A stretch of DNA of 6,318 nt, taken from contig MGOB01000078.1 of the NCBI GenBank assembly GCA_001796995.1, positions 44,017-50,334 on the forward strand. The letters run 5' to 3'. The notes beneath the pieces are model-generated. The model was given only the letters and a program-made list of their open reading frames with translations. It did not search any database and was not told the DNA's origin. This document shows positions 5,630 to 6,318 of this stretch, piece by piece. The position numbers were made by a program, and so were the translations under genes. The number at the start of each line of letters is the position of its first letter. Position 1 is the stretch's first letter. This DNA is from Chloroflexi bacterium RBG_16_68_14. Lineage in GTDB: Bacteria > Chloroflexota > Dehalococcoidia > DSTF01 > RBG-16-68-14.

Positions 5630-5637
5630 GAGGGTGG
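5630..5637 (+). promoter_or_regulatory. Ribosome binding site of hemB
   Basis: GAGGGTGG begins 12 nt before ATG 5642, with its GAGG core ending 8 nt before the start. It supports that start codon. The 18-bp gap to the VOC gene leaves no room for a separate promoter. Confidence 0.55.
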
Positions 5638-5641
5638 ACCC

Positions 5642-6318
5642 ATGACCACGCGCACTACTGTCTCCCAGCCCTTCGCCCGCTTCCGCCGGTTGCGCCGGAG
5701 CGCGGGGCTGCGGCGCCTGGTGCGGGAGACGGCGCTCTCGCCCAGCGATTTCGTCTACCCCCTCTTCGTCGTCCACGGGCAGGACGTGCGCGAAGAGATC
5801 CCGTCCATGCCCGGCCAGTACCACCTCTCGCTCGACCGGCTGGCGCAGGAGGCGGAGGAGCTGCGCGCGCTGGGCGTGCCGGCGGTGCTCCTCTTCGGCC
5901 TGCCGGCGGCCAAGGACGAGGCCGGCTCCGAGGCCTACGCCGAGGACGGTATCGTCCAGGGGGCGGTGCGCGCCCTCAAGTCGGCCGACCCGGAGCTGGT
6001 CGTCATCACCGATATCTGCCTGTGCGAGTACACCTCGCACGGCCACTGCGGCGTCATCGTGGACGGCGAGGTGGACAACGACCGCTCGCTGGATCTGCTG
6101 TCCCGCACGGCCGTCTCCCACGTCCGCGCCGGCGCCGATGTGGTCGCCCCCTCCGACATGATGGACGGCCGGGTGGCCGCCCTCCGCGCCGCCCTGGACG
6201 AAGCCGGCTTCACCCAGACGCCCATCCTGGCCTACGCCGCCAAGTACGCCTCGGCGTTCTACGGGCCGTTCCGGGAGGCGGCTGAGTCCGCTCACCAGTT
6301 CGGCGACTGGCGCGGCTA
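5642..6318 (+). CDS. hemB: HemB, delta-aminolevulinic acid dehydratase (porphobilinogen synthase), 3' partial
   Basis: It joins two 5-aminolevulinate molecules into porphobilinogen, the second common step of tetrapyrrole synthesis (EC 4.2.1.24), in the cytoplasm. The visible part is 225 residues; complete enzymes have about 325-335, so roughly the last 100 lie outside the window. Seen in order: RFRRLRRS (13-20), DFVYPLFVVHG (36-46), IPSMPGQYHLS (53-63), and the Zn-binding loop TDICLCEYTSHGHCG (123-137) with C126, C128 and C136. Then come the family segment VVAPSDMMDGRV (167-178) and the first active-site lysine, K201, in YAAKYASAFYGPFREA. The second, Schiff-base lysine is beyond the window. 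The cysteine triad marks a zinc-dependent enzyme rather than the Mg-only type. It follows the VOC gene by 18 bp, so it probably shares a transcript with the methyltransferase and VOC genes. Confidence 0.97.
   Translation, partial: MTTRTTVSQPFARFRRLRRSAGLRRLVRETALSPSDFVYPLFVVHGQDVREEIPSMPGQYHLSLDRLAQEAEELRALGVPAVLLFGLPAAKDEAGSEAYAEDGIVQGAVRALKSADPELVVITDICLCEYTSHGHCGVIVDGEVDNDRSLDLLSRTAVSHVRAGADVVAPSDMMDGRVAALRAALDEAGFTQTPILAYAAKYASAFYGPFREAAESAHQFGDWRG

Noticed and set aside
5485..6285. + strand open frame of 266 codons overlapping VOC and hemB
   Set aside because: The protein is Arg/Gly/Pro/Ala-rich shadow. The true hemB frame at 5642 carries the zinc and lysine motifs.
4955..6295. Long open frame on the - strand (446 codons) opposite methyltransferase, VOC and hemB
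   Set aside because: Antisense to three recognised genes, with no family signature. High GC suppresses stop codons in this phase.
1..6318. CRISPR array, tRNA, rRNA, insertion sequence or transposon ends
   Set aside because: No regularly spaced long repeats, tRNA-like cloverleaf, transposase or terminal inverted repeats were seen on reading both strands.

Overview
This is a GC-rich bacterial window in which every supported gene lies on the + strand. It is bracketed by two tetrapyrrole biosynthesis genes. At the left edge is a CobA/HemD fusion (uroporphyrinogen-III methyltransferase plus uroporphyrinogen-III synthase) that lacks its N-terminus. At the right edge is HemB (porphobilinogen synthase), which runs off the window. 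The GC content, the CobA-HemD fusion, the AbrB/PIN pair and the PAC2-family protein fit a high-GC Gram-positive-like or Chloroflexota-type bacterium. That placement is an inference with low confidence, because no rRNA or other phylogenetic marker is present.

Layout from left to right: cobA/hemD fusion (3-1148), whose last ~25 residues are displaced into another frame (1130-1207); a short control region with inverted and direct TCTG/CAGA repeats (1196-1236); an AbrB-type antitoxin (1245-1565) whose stop codon abuts the GTG start of a PIN-domain toxin (1566-1982); an AMP-forming acyl-CoA synthetase (2036-3601); a 64-bp gap with an exact TATAAT box and a small hairpin; a PAC2-family protein (3666-4541); a class I SAM methyltransferase (4584-5237) overlapping a VOC/glyoxalase-fold protein (5222-5623); and hemB (5642-6318). 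No stretch above 300 bases lacks a gene.

How the genes may work together: CobA/HemD and HemB act in one pathway (5-aminolevulinate to porphobilinogen, and hydroxymethylbilane to uroporphyrinogen III to precorrin-2) and are often close together. Here five to six genes with no obvious heme role sit between them. The toxin-antitoxin pair has visibly lower GC (50% over 1561-1620 against 72% over 3121-3180) and begins next to the broken hemD end. It is the best candidate for an acquired insertion. The methyltransferase, VOC protein and hemB are tightly packed and probably co-transcribed.

The observations most worth checking are the hemD frameshift, which falls inside a 13-bp GC-rich hairpin, and the operator-like repeat array between hemD and the antitoxin. 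I see no clear sign of a wholly new system. The recognised genes all belong to known families.
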